This document shows positions 9,603-18,861 of a stretch of 64,000 nucleotides of DNA, piece by piece. The stretch lies in the NCBI RefSeq assembly GCF_900186955.1, contig NZ_LT906438.1, positions 1,550,001 through 1,614,000 of the forward strand. Direction: 5' to 3'. A model generated the notes under the pieces. That model did not search any database and was not told where the DNA came from. It worked only from the letters and a program-made list of their open reading frames with translations. This DNA is from Bacillus pumilus. GTDB lineage: Bacteria > Bacillota > Bacilli > Bacillales > Bacillaceae. Numbering within the stretch: position 1 is the first letter of the stretch; the number at the start of each line of letters is the position of its first letter. The position numbers and the translations under genes are program-made.

Positions 9603-9989
9603 ATGCAGATCATTCAACATGTCACCGTCATGCAAGTATTAACTGAAAGCAGTAAGGACAAACTGTTAACGACTTTTTTGGAGAAAAAAGAAAGACTAGA
9701 ACGTGAATGCAATCAACTATATTTTCAACTGAAAAAACATGAAAAAGAACCACATCAGCAAGAAGCCATCCCTCAATTCCAAAAAGCCATCGATAAACGG
9801 CAGGAGAAAATCCAGCAAATTGACTTTCAAGTAGAGCAGCTGCATATTTTGCCGCTTGGAAGTGAAATGAAAGAGACAGAAGTGGATGCGCTGGTTGAAG
9901 TGAACATAGGTGATAAATGGGATGACAAGATGCAAGACAATGTCATCGTCGTGAAAGACGGCACCATTGTGGAAATACGTCAGGGGTGA
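9603..9989 (+). CDS. ylqD: Uncharacterised coiled-coil protein YlqD
   Basis: 128-residue protein of the Bacillus YlqD family with no established function. It starts [18 protein letters not shown], has a charged coiled-coil from about 18 to 75 (repeated K/E heptads) and a short beta-rich C-terminus ([11 protein letters not shown]..). I use ATG 9603, giving the family length; an in-frame ATG at 9573 would place a basic ten-residue extension ahead of the conserved start and lies almost on the predicted transcription start. The ribosome site (AAAAAGGA) is close to the ATG. Its place between khpA and rimM suggests a link to ribosome or RNA metabolism, by context only. Confidence 0.85.
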   Translation: MQIIQHVTVMQVLTESSKDKLLTTFLEKKERLERECNQLYFQLKKHEKEPHQQEAIPQFQKAIDKRQEKIQQIDFQVEQLHILPLGSEMKETEVDALVEVNIGDKWDDKMQDNVIVVKDGTIVEIRQG

Positions 9990-9997
9990 TTGAGAAC

Positions 9998-10522
9998 ATG
10001 GTACAAGAATGGTTGAATGTTGGAAAGATTGTCAATACACACGGAGTGCGCGGAGAAGTACGCGTCGTGTCAAAGACAGATTTCCCAGAAGAACGTTACA
10101 AAAAAGGAAGCGTCCTCTATATTTTTAAGCAAGGTCAAGGGGAGCCGCTAAAAGTCACTGTCGCATCACATAGGCAACACAAACAGTTTGATTTGCTCAC
10201 ATTTGAAGAAATTAGCTCATTAAATGAAGCAGAGCTATTGAAAGAATCAATCTTAAAAGTAGAAAAAGAACATCTCGGCTCTTTAGATGAAGGAGAGTTT
10301 TATTTCCACCAAATCATTGGCTGTGAAGTATACGATGAAGAGGATCAGCTTGTCGGCCAAATCAAAGAGATTTTAACACCAGGGGCAAATGATGTCTGGG
10401 TGGTCGGAAGAAAAGGCAAAAAAGATGCCCTAATTCCTTATATCCCATCTGTCGTCAAAAAGATCGATATCGCATCCAAAACCATACACATTGAAGTGAT
10501 GGAAGGACTCATTGACGAATGA
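9998..10522 (+). CDS. rimM: 16S rRNA processing protein RimM
   Basis: Assembly factor that binds the 30S head (with S19) during maturation. 174 residues: an N-terminal RimM barrel starting [16 protein letters not shown] and a C-terminal PRC barrel from about 95 ([13 protein letters not shown] ... NDVWVV). I take ATG 9998, 8 bases after AGGGGTGA, in preference to GTG 9986 which overlaps the ylqD stop; the resulting length is the Bacillus norm. The stop overlaps the trmD start (ATGA), so the pair is translationally coupled, as in many bacteria. Confidence 0.96.
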   Translation: MVQEWLNVGKIVNTHGVRGEVRVVSKTDFPEERYKKGSVLYIFKQGQGEPLKVTVASHRQHKQFDLLTFEEISSLNEAELLKESILKVEKEHLGSLDEGEFYFHQIIGCEVYDEEDQLVGQIKEILTPGANDVWVVGRKGKKDALIPYIPSVVKKIDIASKTIHIEVMEGLIDE

Positions 10523-11253
10523 AAATCGACTTCTTAACACTTTTTCCTGAAATGTTCGAAGGTGTGCTCCACTCATCGATCTTAAAAAAGGCACAGGAGA
10601 AAGAAGCTGTCTCATTCAATGTTGTCAATTTTAGAGAGTATTCAGATCATAAGCACAAAACAGTAGATGATTACCCATATGGCGGCGGTGCTGGTATGGT
10701 ACTGAAAGCACAGCCCGTATTCGATGCGGTAGAAGATTTAACGAAGAAAGCAAGCAAGAAGCCCCGAATTATTCTTGTCTGTCCTCAAGGAGAAAGATAT
10801 ACACAAAAGAAGGCAGAGGAACTTGCAAAAGAAGAACACCTTATGTTCATTTGCGGCCATTATGAAGGCTACGATGAGCGCATCAGGGAGCATCTTGTCA
10901 CAGATGAAATCTCAATCGGAGATTTCGTTCTCACAGGCGGAGAGCTGCCAGCGATGATGATTGCAGACAGTGTGGTCAGGCTTTTGCCTCATGTGCTTGG
11001 AAAAGAAGCGTCTCACATTGAAGATTCATTTAGTACAGGTTTGCTAGAGCATCCTCACTATACAAGGCCAGCCGATTATAAAGGACTAAAAGTGCCGGAA
11101 GTGCTCCTCTCTGGAAATCATGCCAAAATTGAAGAGTGGCGGCGCAAAGAATCCTTGAAGCGAACCTATACAAGAAGGCCAGATTTGATCGATTCATGCA
11201 AAACGTTAACAGATGAAGAAAAAAGATGGCTTTGGCAGCTTCATAATGACTAG
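10519..11253 (+). CDS. trmD: tRNA (guanine-37 N1)-methyltransferase
   Basis: SPOUT-class methyltransferase that makes m1G37 next to the anticodon and prevents +1 frameshifting. 244 residues, normal length. The N-terminal half carries the trefoil-knot region with the family motifs [22 protein letters not shown] and [11 protein letters not shown]; the C-terminal domain holds the tRNA-binding RRPDLI segment. It begins inside the rimM stop (ATGA overlap). rplS follows after a 137-base gap with its own strong promoter. Confidence 0.98.
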   Translation: MKIDFLTLFPEMFEGVLHSSILKKAQEKEAVSFNVVNFREYSDHKHKTVDDYPYGGGAGMVLKAQPVFDAVEDLTKKASKKPRIILVCPQGERYTQKKAEELAKEEHLMFICGHYEGYDERIREHLVTDEISIGDFVLTGGELPAMMIADSVVRLLPHVLGKEASHIEDSFSTGLLEHPHYTRPADYKGLKVPEVLLSGNHAKIEEWRRKESLKRTYTRRPDLIDSCKTLTDEEKRWLWQLHND

Positions 11254-11259
11254 ATTGTA

Positions 11260-11288
11260 TTGCACACTGCATAGAGGTATGGTATGAT
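11260..11288 (+). promoter_or_regulatory. Sigma-A promoter for rplS
   Basis: TTGCAC (11260-11265), exactly 17-base spacer, TATGAT (11283-11288), beginning 7 bases after the trmD stop. Predicted start of transcription is near 11295, giving a leader of about 96 bases before rplS. Confidence 0.72.
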
Positions 11289-11294
11289 ACTACT

Positions 11295-11738
<444 letters not shown>

Positions 11739-11750
11739 TGATATCAAAGG

Positions 11751-11784
11751 AAAGAGCTTGTTACCTGTAACAGGCTCTTTTTTT
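11751..11784 (+). terminator. Terminator after rplS
   Basis: Stem AAAGAGCTTGTTAC / GTAACAGGCTCTTT with one G-U pair and a run of seven T (to 11784). It starts 12 bases after the rplS stop and just ahead of rbgA. Confidence 0.9.
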
Positions 11785-11826
11785 GTACGATGTATAGAGA
11801 TAATCGATAGAAGAGAAGGTGCACAT

Positions 11827-12675
11827 ATGACGATTCAATGGTTTCCAGGCCATATGGCAAAAGCAAGACGTGAAGTCACAGAAAAATTAAAGCTCATCGA
11901 CATCGTATTTGAATTAACTGATGCTAGAATTCCGATGTCCTCTAGAAACCCAATGATCGAAGAAATCCTTCAGAATAAACCCAAAATCATGCTATTAAAC
12001 AAAGCAGATAAAGCGGATCCTCGTGTGACAAAGGAGTGGCAGGCGCACTTTGAGCAGCAAGGCGTTCGGTCACTTGCTATTAACTCTGTCGATGGACAAG
12101 GGTTAAATCAGATCATCACAACTTCAAAAGAAATCTTAAAAGAAAAATTCGACCGCATGAAAGCAAAAGGTGTTAAACCACGTGCAATCCGGGCGCTGAT
12201 TATCGGGATTCCCAACGTCGGGAAATCGACCTTAATCAATCGTTTAGCGAAAAAGAACATTGCCAAAACAGGAGACCGTCCTGGTATTACCACCTCACAG
12301 CAATGGGTGAAGGTAGGGAAAGAATTGGAACTGCTCGATACACCTGGAATCCTCTGGCCGAAGTTTGAAGATGAGAAAGTAGGACTTAGGCTAGCGGTAA
12401 CTGGAGCGATCAAAGATTCTATCATCAACTTACAGGATGTCGCTGTATATGGACTTCGCTTTCTAGAAGAAAACTATCCAGAGAGATTAAAAAAACGCTA
12501 TGACCTAACGGAGATCCCTGAAGATACGGCTGAGCTGTTTGATGCAATAGGTACAAAGCGCGGCTGTCTCATGAGCGGTGGATTGATTAATTACGACAAA
12601 ACCACCGAAATCATTATTCGGGATATTCGAACAGAAAAATTTGGTCCCCTCACTTTTGAGAAGCCTGAAAGCTAA
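11827..12675 (+). CDS. rbgA: Ribosome biogenesis GTPase RbgA (YlqF)
   Basis: Essential GTPase in Bacillus for a late step of 50S assembly. 282 residues, usual length. It is a circularly permuted GTPase: the G4 motif NKADKAD comes first (near 59), then G1 GIPNVGKST (near 128), then the G3 DTPGILWP. The N-terminus [13 protein letters not shown] holds the conserved His-containing FPGHM motif. I use ATG 11827, 5 bases after AGAAGGTG. The frame stays open upstream into rplS, but those codons are not RbgA. An intrinsic terminator follows. Confidence 0.97.
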   Translation: MTIQWFPGHMAKARREVTEKLKLIDIVFELTDARIPMSSRNPMIEEILQNKPKIMLLNKADKADPRVTKEWQAHFEQQGVRSLAINSVDGQGLNQIITTSKEILKEKFDRMKAKGVKPRAIRALIIGIPNVGKSTLINRLAKKNIAKTGDRPGITTSQQWVKVGKELELLDTPGILWPKFEDEKVGLRLAVTGAIKDSIINLQDVAVYGLRFLEENYPERLKKRYDLTEIPEDTAELFDAIGTKRGCLMSGGLINYDKTTEIIIRDIRTEKFGPLTFEKPES

Positions 12676-12706
12676 AAGACACGCAGCTCATGCGGGTCTT
12701 TATTTT
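12674..12706 (+). terminator. Terminator after rbgA
   Basis: Stem AAAAGAC-(A)-CGCA / TGCG-(G)-GTCTTT with one mismatch, a 5-base loop and a TATTTTTT tail, overlapping the rbgA stop codon. Confidence 0.8.
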
Positions 12707-12751
12707 TTGCGGAAAACTGCCGATATAAAGAAGGAGGCTGACGAAAAGCCT

Positions 12752-13516
12752 ATGTACACAGTGAAACAAATAAAAGAACTGATAGAAAAGCATTCGCAAG
12801 ACGAGTCATACATTCATGAGCTTGTAAAAGATGATAAGAGAAAAAGTGTCCAAAAACTGATAGAGAAGTGGCACAAAGAGAGAGAAAAGCAGCAGCAACT
12901 TCATGTAGCATGGAATGAGATGCTGCAATTTGAAAACAATGCTAAGGCGCAGGGATACACATGTATTGCTGGAATAGATGAAGCAGGAAGAGGACCGCTG
13001 GCAGGCCCCGTTGTAGCAGCAGCTGTCATATTAAAGGAAGATACAGTCCTGCTCGGTTTAAACGACTCAAAGCAATTATCTGAGAAAAAAAGATTGGCAT
13101 ATTATGACCTGATCCAAAAAGAAGCACTTGATATCGGTATCGGCATTGTTGATGCGGCTACGATTGATGAAATCAATATTTACGAGGCATCAAGACTGGC
13201 GATGGTGAGAGCGGTGGAGCAGTTAACTCATACACCTGATTATCTACTCATAGATGCCATGACGCTCCCACTTCCTATTCACCAGGAGAATATCATCAAA
13301 GGAGATGCAAAAAGTGCATCCATCGCAGCAGGTGCATGTATTGCAAAGGTGACAAGAGATCAGATGATGGAAGAATACGGGCGTAAGTACCCTGAGTATC
13401 AATTTGAAAAACATAAAGGGTACGGAACAAAAGAGCATTTGGCTGCCATTCAAACACATGGAGCTGCCCCAATCCATCGATTATCGTTTGCACCAGTGAA
13501 ATCCGTTATCTCATAA
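12752..13516 (+). CDS. rnhB: Ribonuclease HII
   Basis: Removes RNA from RNA-DNA hybrids and nicks at single ribonucleotides in DNA. 254 residues: an N-terminal helical extension of about 70 residues usual in Bacillus RnhB, then the catalytic fold opening with GIDEAGRGPLAGPVV near 73 (first acidic pair Asp-Glu), LNDSKQLSEKKR, and LLIDAMTLPLP with later acidic residues. ATG 12752 is the only start codon in frame near the AAGGAGG, though the spacing (14) is long. ylqG follows after 27 bases. Confidence 0.95.
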   Translation: MYTVKQIKELIEKHSQDESYIHELVKDDKRKSVQKLIEKWHKEREKQQQLHVAWNEMLQFENNAKAQGYTCIAGIDEAGRGPLAGPVVAAAVILKEDTVLLGLNDSKQLSEKKRLAYYDLIQKEALDIGIGIVDAATIDEINIYEASRLAMVRAVEQLTHTPDYLLIDAMTLPLPIHQENIIKGDAKSASIAAGACIAKVTRDQMMEEYGRKYPEYQFEKHKGYGTKEHLAAIQTHGAAPIHRLSFAPVKSVIS

Positions 13517-13543
13517 ATTTTTGACCTAAGGAGGCTGCCTGTG

Positions 13544-15280
13544 ATGACAAGAGTTGAGGACATACATACAGCACTGAATAGCCGGTTAAGTGCGGCAGAA
13601 TCTGTGCCATTAAACACCGAAGGAAAGGAAAATGTGCATCGGCTGATTCTCGGTAAAGTACTGAAAATGCTTGGAGATGATACAGCCCTTGTTCAAATAG
13701 GCTCAACAAAAATAAAAGCACAGCTAGCGGCTCAGCTTAAAGCAGACGCATTTTATTGGTTCCAATTTGAACAAGAGGGTGGAGACAGCCTCAATAAACT
13801 AAGGCCAGTCCAGCAATTTGATCAAGATCCTAAGACATTAAAGGATGCCGCTGCCAAACTATTAGAAGGTCTCTCTCTGAAAAGCGGACTTGAAAACATT
13901 CTAACAGCCACAGCTTTTTTAAAAGAAAAATCGGTTATCAACGAAACAGAGTTAAAAACGGCAGTGAAGTGGATCGAACAGCTTCAAGGAGCTGATGTGA
14001 AAAAAGGTCTCCAGGCACTTCTATTTGCTTTAAAGAAAGACTTGCCGATCCAGGAAGGAGTGCTTCAATCCATTTTAGCTGTGAAATCATCCTCTGCTCT
14101 TCATCAGGATATGACAGCGCTGCTAGAACGCTTAACACAGCTCCCGAAGCACTCAGACGCCACACAGGCGCTTACACAAGCCGTTCGATCAGTCATAGAT
14201 GCTGAGACGTCTGTCCATGCAGAAAAGCTCTTATCGGTCCTTCTAGCAGCGAGAGAAGGGGCGACGAAGCAAGGAGGAAGTCTGCCTGTAACGCCTCAGC
14301 CCAATCTGACTCAACCAAAAGAAAATAGCCAAACTCCAATCGCTCAAGAGCGTCAGACGACCCAAGTTCTTCAATCTAACGTGCAGCAATCAATAAGCCC
14401 AAAAGAGCTGCAAATCCCGCCTCAGCAAATTGAGCGGATACTTACAAGTTTAATAAAACAAGGCGCAGATGGGCAGCAAGAGCCTAGCTTAAAACAGCTC
14501 ACATCATTGCTGCAAGGGCTTCAGCAGGCTGGATCTCAGCCTGACGCAAAAGCATCTGTGCTTCAAAAAGAATTTCCGTTCCTGTCAAAAACAGAGGCAA
14601 AAGCATTGGCTCAGGTGGTGCAGCAGACGGAACCCGCATTAAGCAATAAAACCGATGTGCTCGATTTACTCATGACGATGAAAAAGGCAATAGGTGTACG
14701 TGACGAAATCGGTATGCTGAAACTACTCGAAAAAGGCAACCAGGATGTAAAAAATCAGGAGCTTCACCAATTAAAGCTCGTCTTAAATGATGTGAGACAG
14801 TCCGATTTACCAGAGCCCGTAAAAAAAGAAGTCGATCAATTGTTTCATAGATTGAACGGGCAGTTATTTGTGCAGCAAGAGAACCAAACCATCAGCCAAA
14901 TGATGGTCTCTTATCCGCTCTTTTCAAAACATAGTGTTCAAGACTTAACCTTTATTCTAAAAGGACATAAGAAAAAAGATGGCTCTATTGATATTTCTCA
15001 GTGTCGCCTTATGTTTTACTTAAACATGGAAAACCTCGAAGAAACATTAATCGACTGTACGATTCAGCAAAAGGTCATGTCAATTACAGTTGAAACCGGT
15101 CATGAACTTCAAGGAACCATTAATCCAATGATTCCAGCAGTTCGGGAGAATTTAAATGCCTTGGGATACAGCCTTACGGGAATTACAGCAAAGAAGAGAC
15201 AAGAGCCAGTAGATCCGTCTCACTTTCTAGATGAACACTTTCATAAAATCAGCGAGAAAGGGCTGGACTTACGAGTATGA
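13544..15280 (+). CDS. ylqG: YlqG: large helical protein with a FliK-like C-terminus
   Basis: A 578-residue, Gln/Lys-rich, mainly helical protein with no enzymatic motif; function unknown. It has no signal peptide or membrane segment. Middle region 230-300 is Pro/Gln-rich and looks disordered. The last 110 residues (CRLMFYLNMENLEETLIDC ... NALGYSLTGITAKK) look to me like the compact C-terminal domain of flagellar hook-length control proteins. The next gene, overlapping by four bases, encodes an isolated FlhB-tail-like domain, the natural partner of FliK, which strengthens the reading. ATG 13544 is 9 bases after AAGGAGG; a GTG one codon earlier is also possible. Family link is inference. Confidence 0.75.
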   Translation: MTRVEDIHTALNSRLSAAESVPLNTEGKENVHRLILGKVLKMLGDDTALVQIGSTKIKAQLAAQLKADAFYWFQFEQEGGDSLNKLRPVQQFDQDPKTLKDAAAKLLEGLSLKSGLENILTATAFLKEKSVINETELKTAVKWIEQLQGADVKKGLQALLFALKKDLPIQEGVLQSILAVKSSSALHQDMTALLERLTQLPKHSDATQALTQAVRSVIDAETSVHAEKLLSVLLAAREGATKQGGSLPVTPQPNLTQPKENSQTPIAQERQTTQVLQSNVQQSISPKELQIPPQQIERILTSLIKQGADGQQEPSLKQLTSLLQGLQQAGSQPDAKASVLQKEFPFLSKTEAKALAQVVQQTEPALSNKTDVLDLLMTMKKAIGVRDEIGMLKLLEKGNQDVKNQELHQLKLVLNDVRQSDLPEPVKKEVDQLFHRLNGQLFVQQENQTISQMMVSYPLFSKHSVQDLTFILKGHKKKDGSIDISQCRLMFYLNMENLEETLIDCTIQQKVMSITVETGHELQGTINPMIPAVRENLNALGYSLTGITAKKRQEPVDPSHFLDEHFHKISEKGLDLRV

Positions 15281-15552
15281 AGGATTCAAAACCGCTTAGA
15301 AGGGCGGTCGCTCTACATTATGATGAAGAAAAACAAAAGGCGCCAAAAGTCGTTGCAACAGGGAGCGGCTATGTAGCAGACCATATTATTGAAGAAGCAA
15401 AAAAGTCGGGAGTTCCTATCCAAGAAGACCGTAATTTAGTCGAACTCATGCGCCACTTAACGCTGGATGAGGAGATCCCTGAAGCGTTATACGATACTGT
15501 AGCAGAAATATTTTCGTTTATCTATAGGTTAGATCAAAAAATGAAAAAATAA
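15277..15552 (+). CDS. ylqH: YlqH: free-standing FlhB C-terminal-domain-like protein
   Basis: 91-residue soluble protein that matches the cytoplasmic tail of FlhB, the export-gate switch protein, and nothing of its membrane part. Its ALHYDEEKQKAPKVVATGSGYVAD aligns with ALKYDEEKMDAPFVVAKGTDILA in the flhB of this window, and EEIPEALYDTVAEIFSFIYRL with the FlhB end. The self-cleaving NPTH motif is replaced by KPLR (only Pro kept), so autocleavage is not expected. The start overlaps the ylqG stop (ATGA). Such FlhB-like tails (FlhX type) can partly replace the FlhB tail in some bacteria; the role here is unknown. Confidence 0.85.
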   Translation: MKDSKPLRRAVALHYDEEKQKAPKVVATGSGYVADHIIEEAKKSGVPIQEDRNLVELMRHLTLDEEIPEALYDTVAEIFSFIYRLDQKMKK

Positions 15553-15606
15553 GGTAAAATAAGTGTTTTGAATGAAAAATTTATATTTTTAATAAAATAA
15601 AAGTTT

Positions 15607-15664
15607 GAATGTTTAGAAGGATTTTACGATTTTACATAGAACCCTAGACATTCTCTTTTTTATT
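15607..15664 (+). terminator. Terminator after ylqGH
   Basis: 10-bp stem GAATGTTTAG (15607-15616) / CTAGACATTC (15644-15653) with one G-U pair and a 27-base loop, followed by TCTTTTTTATT. The large loop makes it weaker than others here, but its place between ylqH and the sucC promoter fits. Confidence 0.6.
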
Positions 15665-15666
15665 CT

Positions 15667-15696
15667 TTAAAATGAAAGCGCAGTCTATTTTATAAT
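15667..15696 (+). promoter_or_regulatory. Promoter of sucCD
   Basis: Perfect TATAAT at 15691-15696, 33 bases before the sucC ATG. The -35 is weak (TTAAAA at 15667-15672, spacer 18). The spacer is filled by a cre-like palindrome, so an activator-independent weak promoter under repression is plausible. Confidence 0.5.
15672..15686 (+). promoter_or_regulatory. Candidate catabolite-responsive element (cre) at sucC
   Basis: ATGAAAGCGCAGTCT fits every fixed position of the degenerate cre consensus WTGNAANCGNWNNCW. It lies in the spacer between the -35 and -10 of the sucC promoter, where CcpA binding would block RNA polymerase. The succinyl-CoA synthetase genes are known to be glucose-repressed in B. 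subtilis; CcpA control here is inferred from the match and position. Confidence 0.62.
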
Positions 15697-15728
15697 TTTT
15701 GTTTCTACATATGTTGGGAGGATGGGAA

Positions 15729-16889
15729 ATGAATATCCATGAGTACCAAGGAAAAGAAATCCTAAGAAAATATGGGGTTTCAGTTCCAAATGGTAAAGTA
15801 GCATTTACACCTGATGAAGCAGTGAAAGCATCAGAAGAGCTAGAAAGCTCTGTATATGTCGTAAAAGCACAGATTCATGCAGGCGGCCGTGGTAAAGCAG
15901 GCGGGGTAAAAATTGCAAAAACAAAAGATGAAGTGAAAGGGTTTGCAGAGGAATTGCTCGGCAAAACACTTGTCACACATCAAACTGGGCCTGAGGGGCG
16001 CGAAATAAAACGCTTACTTATTGAAGAAGGCTGCGATATTCAAAAGGAGTACTACGTTGGACTTGTTTTGGACAGAGCGACATCAAGAATTGTATTGATG
16101 GCTTCTGAAGAAGGCGGTACTGAAATTGAAGAAGTAGCAGAAAAAACGCCAGAAAAAATCGTCAAAGTGGTCATCGACCCAGCGATTGGATTGCAAGGCT
16201 ATCAGGCGAGAGAAGTAGCGTTTAAAATTAATATTCCAACAAAATTAGTTGGCCAAGCTGTTAAGTTTATGACAAGTCTTTACAATGCGTTCGTTGAAAA
16301 AGATTGTTCAATTGCTGAGATTAATCCACTTGTTGTAACAGGCGATGGAAAAGTCATGGCACTTGATGCGAAATTAAACTTTGATAGCAATGCCTTATAT
16401 AGACAAAAAGATATATTAGAATACCGTGACCTTGATGAAGAGGATCCAAAAGAAATTGAAGCATCTAAATATGATCTAAGCTACATTTCTCTAGATGGAA
16501 ATATTGGCTGTATGGTCAATGGTGCAGGTCTTGCGATGTCTACAATGGATATCATCAAGCATTACGGCGGGGACCCTGCAAACTTCCTGGATGTTGGCGG
16601 CGGTGCAACAGCTGAAAAAGTAACGGAAGCATTTAAAATCATCTTATCTGATCAAAATGTAAAAGGGATTTTCGTGAACATTTTTGGCGGCATCATGAAA
16701 TGTGATGTCATTGCAGAAGGTGTCGTTGAAGCGACGAAACAAGTCGGCTTAACATTACCACTCGTTGTACGTCTTGAAGGAACAAACGTTGAATTAGGGA
16801 AGAAAATCCTGAGCGATTCAGGCTTAAATATCACTTCTGCTGAGTCTATGGCTGACGGGGCAGAAAAGATTGTATCTTTAGTCAAGTAG
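15729..16889 (+). CDS. sucC: Succinyl-CoA synthetase (ADP-forming), beta subunit
   Basis: Beta subunit of the TCA-cycle enzyme that converts succinyl-CoA to succinate with ATP formation. 386 residues: ATP-grasp domain (about 1-230) opening with [16 protein letters not shown] and containing [17 protein letters not shown], then the C-terminal ligase domain with [14 protein letters not shown] and [13 protein letters not shown] 15729 is 7 bases after GGAGG; the frame is open ten codons upstream but these lie in the promoter region. sucD follows 22 bases later. Regulation: promoter and cre-like site immediately upstream. Confidence 0.98.
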   Translation: MNIHEYQGKEILRKYGVSVPNGKVAFTPDEAVKASEELESSVYVVKAQIHAGGRGKAGGVKIAKTKDEVKGFAEELLGKTLVTHQTGPEGREIKRLLIEEGCDIQKEYYVGLVLDRATSRIVLMASEEGGTEIEEVAEKTPEKIVKVVIDPAIGLQGYQAREVAFKINIPTKLVGQAVKFMTSLYNAFVEKDCSIAEINPLVVTGDGKVMALDAKLNFDSNALYRQKDILEYRDLDEEDPKEIEASKYDLSYISLDGNIGCMVNGAGLAMSTMDIIKHYGGDPANFLDVGGGATAEKVTEAFKIILSDQNVKGIFVNIFGGIMKCDVIAEGVVEATKQVGLTLPLVVRLEGTNVELGKKILSDSGLNITSAESMADGAEKIVSLVK

Positions 16890-16911
16890 AGCAGAAAGGC
16901 AGGGAACCTAA

Positions 16912-17814
16912 ATGAGTGTATTTATTAATAAAAATACGAGAGTAATTGTTCAGGGGATTACCGGTTCAACCGCATTGTTCCATACAAAACAAATGATTGA
17001 GTACGGAACAAATATTGTTGGCGGTGTCACACCTGGAAAAGGTGGAACTGAAGTAGAAGGAGTTCCTGTATTTAATACAGTATCTGAAGCTGTTCAAACA
17101 ACTGGAGCAAATGCTTCTGTTATCTATGTACCAGCACCATTTGCAGCAGATGCCATTTTAGAGGCTGTTGATGCAGAAGTCGATCTAGTCATTTGTATTA
17201 CAGAACATATTCCAGTACTTGACATGGTCAAAGTAAAACGGTATATGGAAGGGAAAAAGACAAGACTTGTTGGCCCTAACTGCCCAGGTGTCATTACACC
17301 TGAAGAATGTAAGATTGGGATCATGCCAGGCTACATTCATAAAAAAGGTCATGTGGGGGTTGTTTCTCGTTCTGGAACGCTTACATATGAAGCGGTACAT
17401 CAGCTTTCAGAAGCTGGCGTTGGTCAATCGACAGCTGTAGGAATCGGCGGAGACCCTGTCAATGGGACAAACTTTATTGATGTATTAAAAGCATTCAATG
17501 AAGACCCTGATACACATGCTGTCATTATGATCGGTGAAATTGGCGGTACGGCTGAAGAAGAAGCAGCTGAATGGGTAAAAGCAAATATGACAAAGCCAGT
17601 TGTTGGCTTTATTGGCGGTAAAACGGCGCCTCCAGGAAAACGCATGGGACATGCTGGTGCCATTATTTCTGGTGGTAAAGGAACAGCTGATGAAAAAGTA
17701 AAAACAATGCGTGAATGTGGAATTGAAGTGGCAGAGACACCATCTGTCATGGGAGAAACTTTGATTAAAGTACTAAAAGAGAAGAATCTCTTTGAAGCTT
17801 GTAAAACGCATTAA
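16912..17814 (+). CDS. sucD: Succinyl-CoA synthetase, alpha subunit
   Basis: Alpha subunit, 300 residues, which binds CoA and carries the phosphorylated histidine. An N-terminal Rossmann CoA-binding domain begins with [18 protein letters not shown]; the signature [17 protein letters not shown] contains the phospho-His, His247. It is cotranscribed with sucC (22-base gap) and closed by a strong terminator. The ribosome site (GCAGGGAAC) is weaker than the sucC one. Confidence 0.98.
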   Translation: MSVFINKNTRVIVQGITGSTALFHTKQMIEYGTNIVGGVTPGKGGTEVEGVPVFNTVSEAVQTTGANASVIYVPAPFAADAILEAVDAEVDLVICITEHIPVLDMVKVKRYMEGKKTRLVGPNCPGVITPEECKIGIMPGYIHKKGHVGVVSRSGTLTYEAVHQLSEAGVGQSTAVGIGGDPVNGTNFIDVLKAFNEDPDTHAVIMIGEIGGTAEEEAAEWVKANMTKPVVGFIGGKTAPPGKRMGHAGAIISGGKGTADEKVKTMRECGIEVAETPSVMGETLIKVLKEKNLFEACKTH

Positions 17815-17820
17815 TGACAC

Positions 17821-17856
17821 AAGAAGACTTGTTCTTTGACAAGTCTTCTTCTTTCT
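17821..17856 (+). terminator. Terminator after sucCD
   Basis: Perfect 12-bp stem AAGAAGACTTGT / ACAAGTCTTCTT (17821-17832, 17839-17850) with a 6-base loop and a CTTTCT tail, 6 bases after the sucD stop. Confidence 0.85.
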
Positions 17857-17877
17857 ATCTTAAACAGGAGGAATGGT

Positions 17878-18780
17878 ATGTACAACGTGTCCGAAAGAAT
17901 GATTTTTCACCGCTTAAAAGGCCTCATCTCACCCTCTTTGTTAACAAAATGGTGGAAAGTCGATCCTGAGCTATATATAAATGAAGAAACACATCATTTC
18001 AAACAGGATCGATCATTACAAACAATCGACTTTACCCGCTTAAAACAAGCCGAAGAAAAAGAATTCCCCATTTTTCAACACATCGTTCAAGCCTATTTAA
18101 AGCAAAACATTCACATGATTCCCATCACATCACCCTTATATCCCAGCACACTAAAACATATTTATGATCCTCCCCCTGTGTTATTCCTAAAAGGAAACAT
18201 ATCGTATTTAAATGAAGAAAAAAGTTTAGGTGTAGTAGGCACACGAGTTCCATCGTCTTATGGAGAAGCATGTGTGAAGAAAATTGTTGGTGATCTTGTA
18301 AAGGAAGAGTGGACGATTGTCAGTGGCTTAGCAAAAGGCATTGATGGACTTGCACATAAAGAGTGCATTAGGAATAAAGGGAAAACGATCGGTATTATAG
18401 CAGGCGGATTTCAGCACTTATACCCAAAAGAACATGTGCAAATGGCTGAATACATGGGCGAGCATCATTTGCTTTTATCCGAGCATCCGCCTTACGTCAA
18501 ACCAGAAAAGTGGCATTTCCCCATGAGGAATCGTTTAATTAGTGCGCTCACAAGTGGAACCATCGTGATTCAGTGCAAAGAAAAGAGCGGTTCACTCATT
18601 ACCGCGTATCAAGCACTTGAGCAAGGCAAAGAGGTATTTGCGGTTGCAGGATCAATCTTTGATCCTAATTCCACAGGTCCAGCCAGACTTATACAGCAGG
18701 GAGCAAAGCTTGTTCATTCAACGAAGGATATTTTAGAGGAATTCTCCTTCCGCAGCGTTCAATATACTGAACTCTCATAA
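17878..18780 (+). CDS. dprA: DNA processing protein DprA (Smf)
   Basis: Binds incoming single-stranded DNA and loads RecA during natural transformation. 300 residues; an N-terminal helical segment then an extended Rossmann fold with the family motifs GVVGTRVPSSYG, SGLAKGIDGLAHK, PLYP-like LYPKEH and FPMRNRLISALTSG. Start ATG 17878 is 6 bases after AGGAGG; an overlapping ATG at 17873 is out of frame. It sits between sucCD and topA as in other Bacillus. In B. subtilis dprA is raised by ComK; I did not find a convincing K-box pair in the short gap, which is filled by the sucD terminator. Confidence 0.95.
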   Translation: MYNVSERMIFHRLKGLISPSLLTKWWKVDPELYINEETHHFKQDRSLQTIDFTRLKQAEEKEFPIFQHIVQAYLKQNIHMIPITSPLYPSTLKHIYDPPPVLFLKGNISYLNEEKSLGVVGTRVPSSYGEACVKKIVGDLVKEEWTIVSGLAKGIDGLAHKECIRNKGKTIGIIAGGFQHLYPKEHVQMAEYMGEHHLLLSEHPPYVKPEKWHFPMRNRLISALTSGTIVIQCKEKSGSLITAYQALEQGKEVFAVAGSIFDPNSTGPARLIQQGAKLVHSTKDILEEFSFRSVQYTELS

Positions 18781-18789
18781 AAATATCGT

Positions 18790-18816
18790 TTGACAAAAGA
18801 CATAGGAATATTTAAT
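18790..18816 (+). promoter_or_regulatory. Upstream candidate promoter for topA
   Basis: Consensus TTGACA (18790-18795), 15-base spacer, TTTAAT (18811-18816). It begins 10 bases after the dprA stop and lies upstream of a second, better-spaced promoter, so topA may have tandem promoters. Confidence 0.4.
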
Positions 18817-18833
18817 AATAGTGAGGATTTAAG

Positions 18834-18861
18834 TTTACACTTTGTTTTTCGTGTTTATAAT
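18834..18861 (+). promoter_or_regulatory. Main candidate promoter for topA
   Basis: TTTACA (18834-18839), 16-base spacer, perfect TATAAT (18856-18861). Predicted start is near 18867, giving a leader of about 105 bases. A 14-base palindrome overlaps the end of the -10 and the start point. Confidence 0.62.

Noticed and set aside
12641..12751. Upstream extension of rnhB
   Set aside because: Runs through the end of rbgA and its terminator hairpin; conserved RnhB start is ATG 12752 after AAGGAGG.
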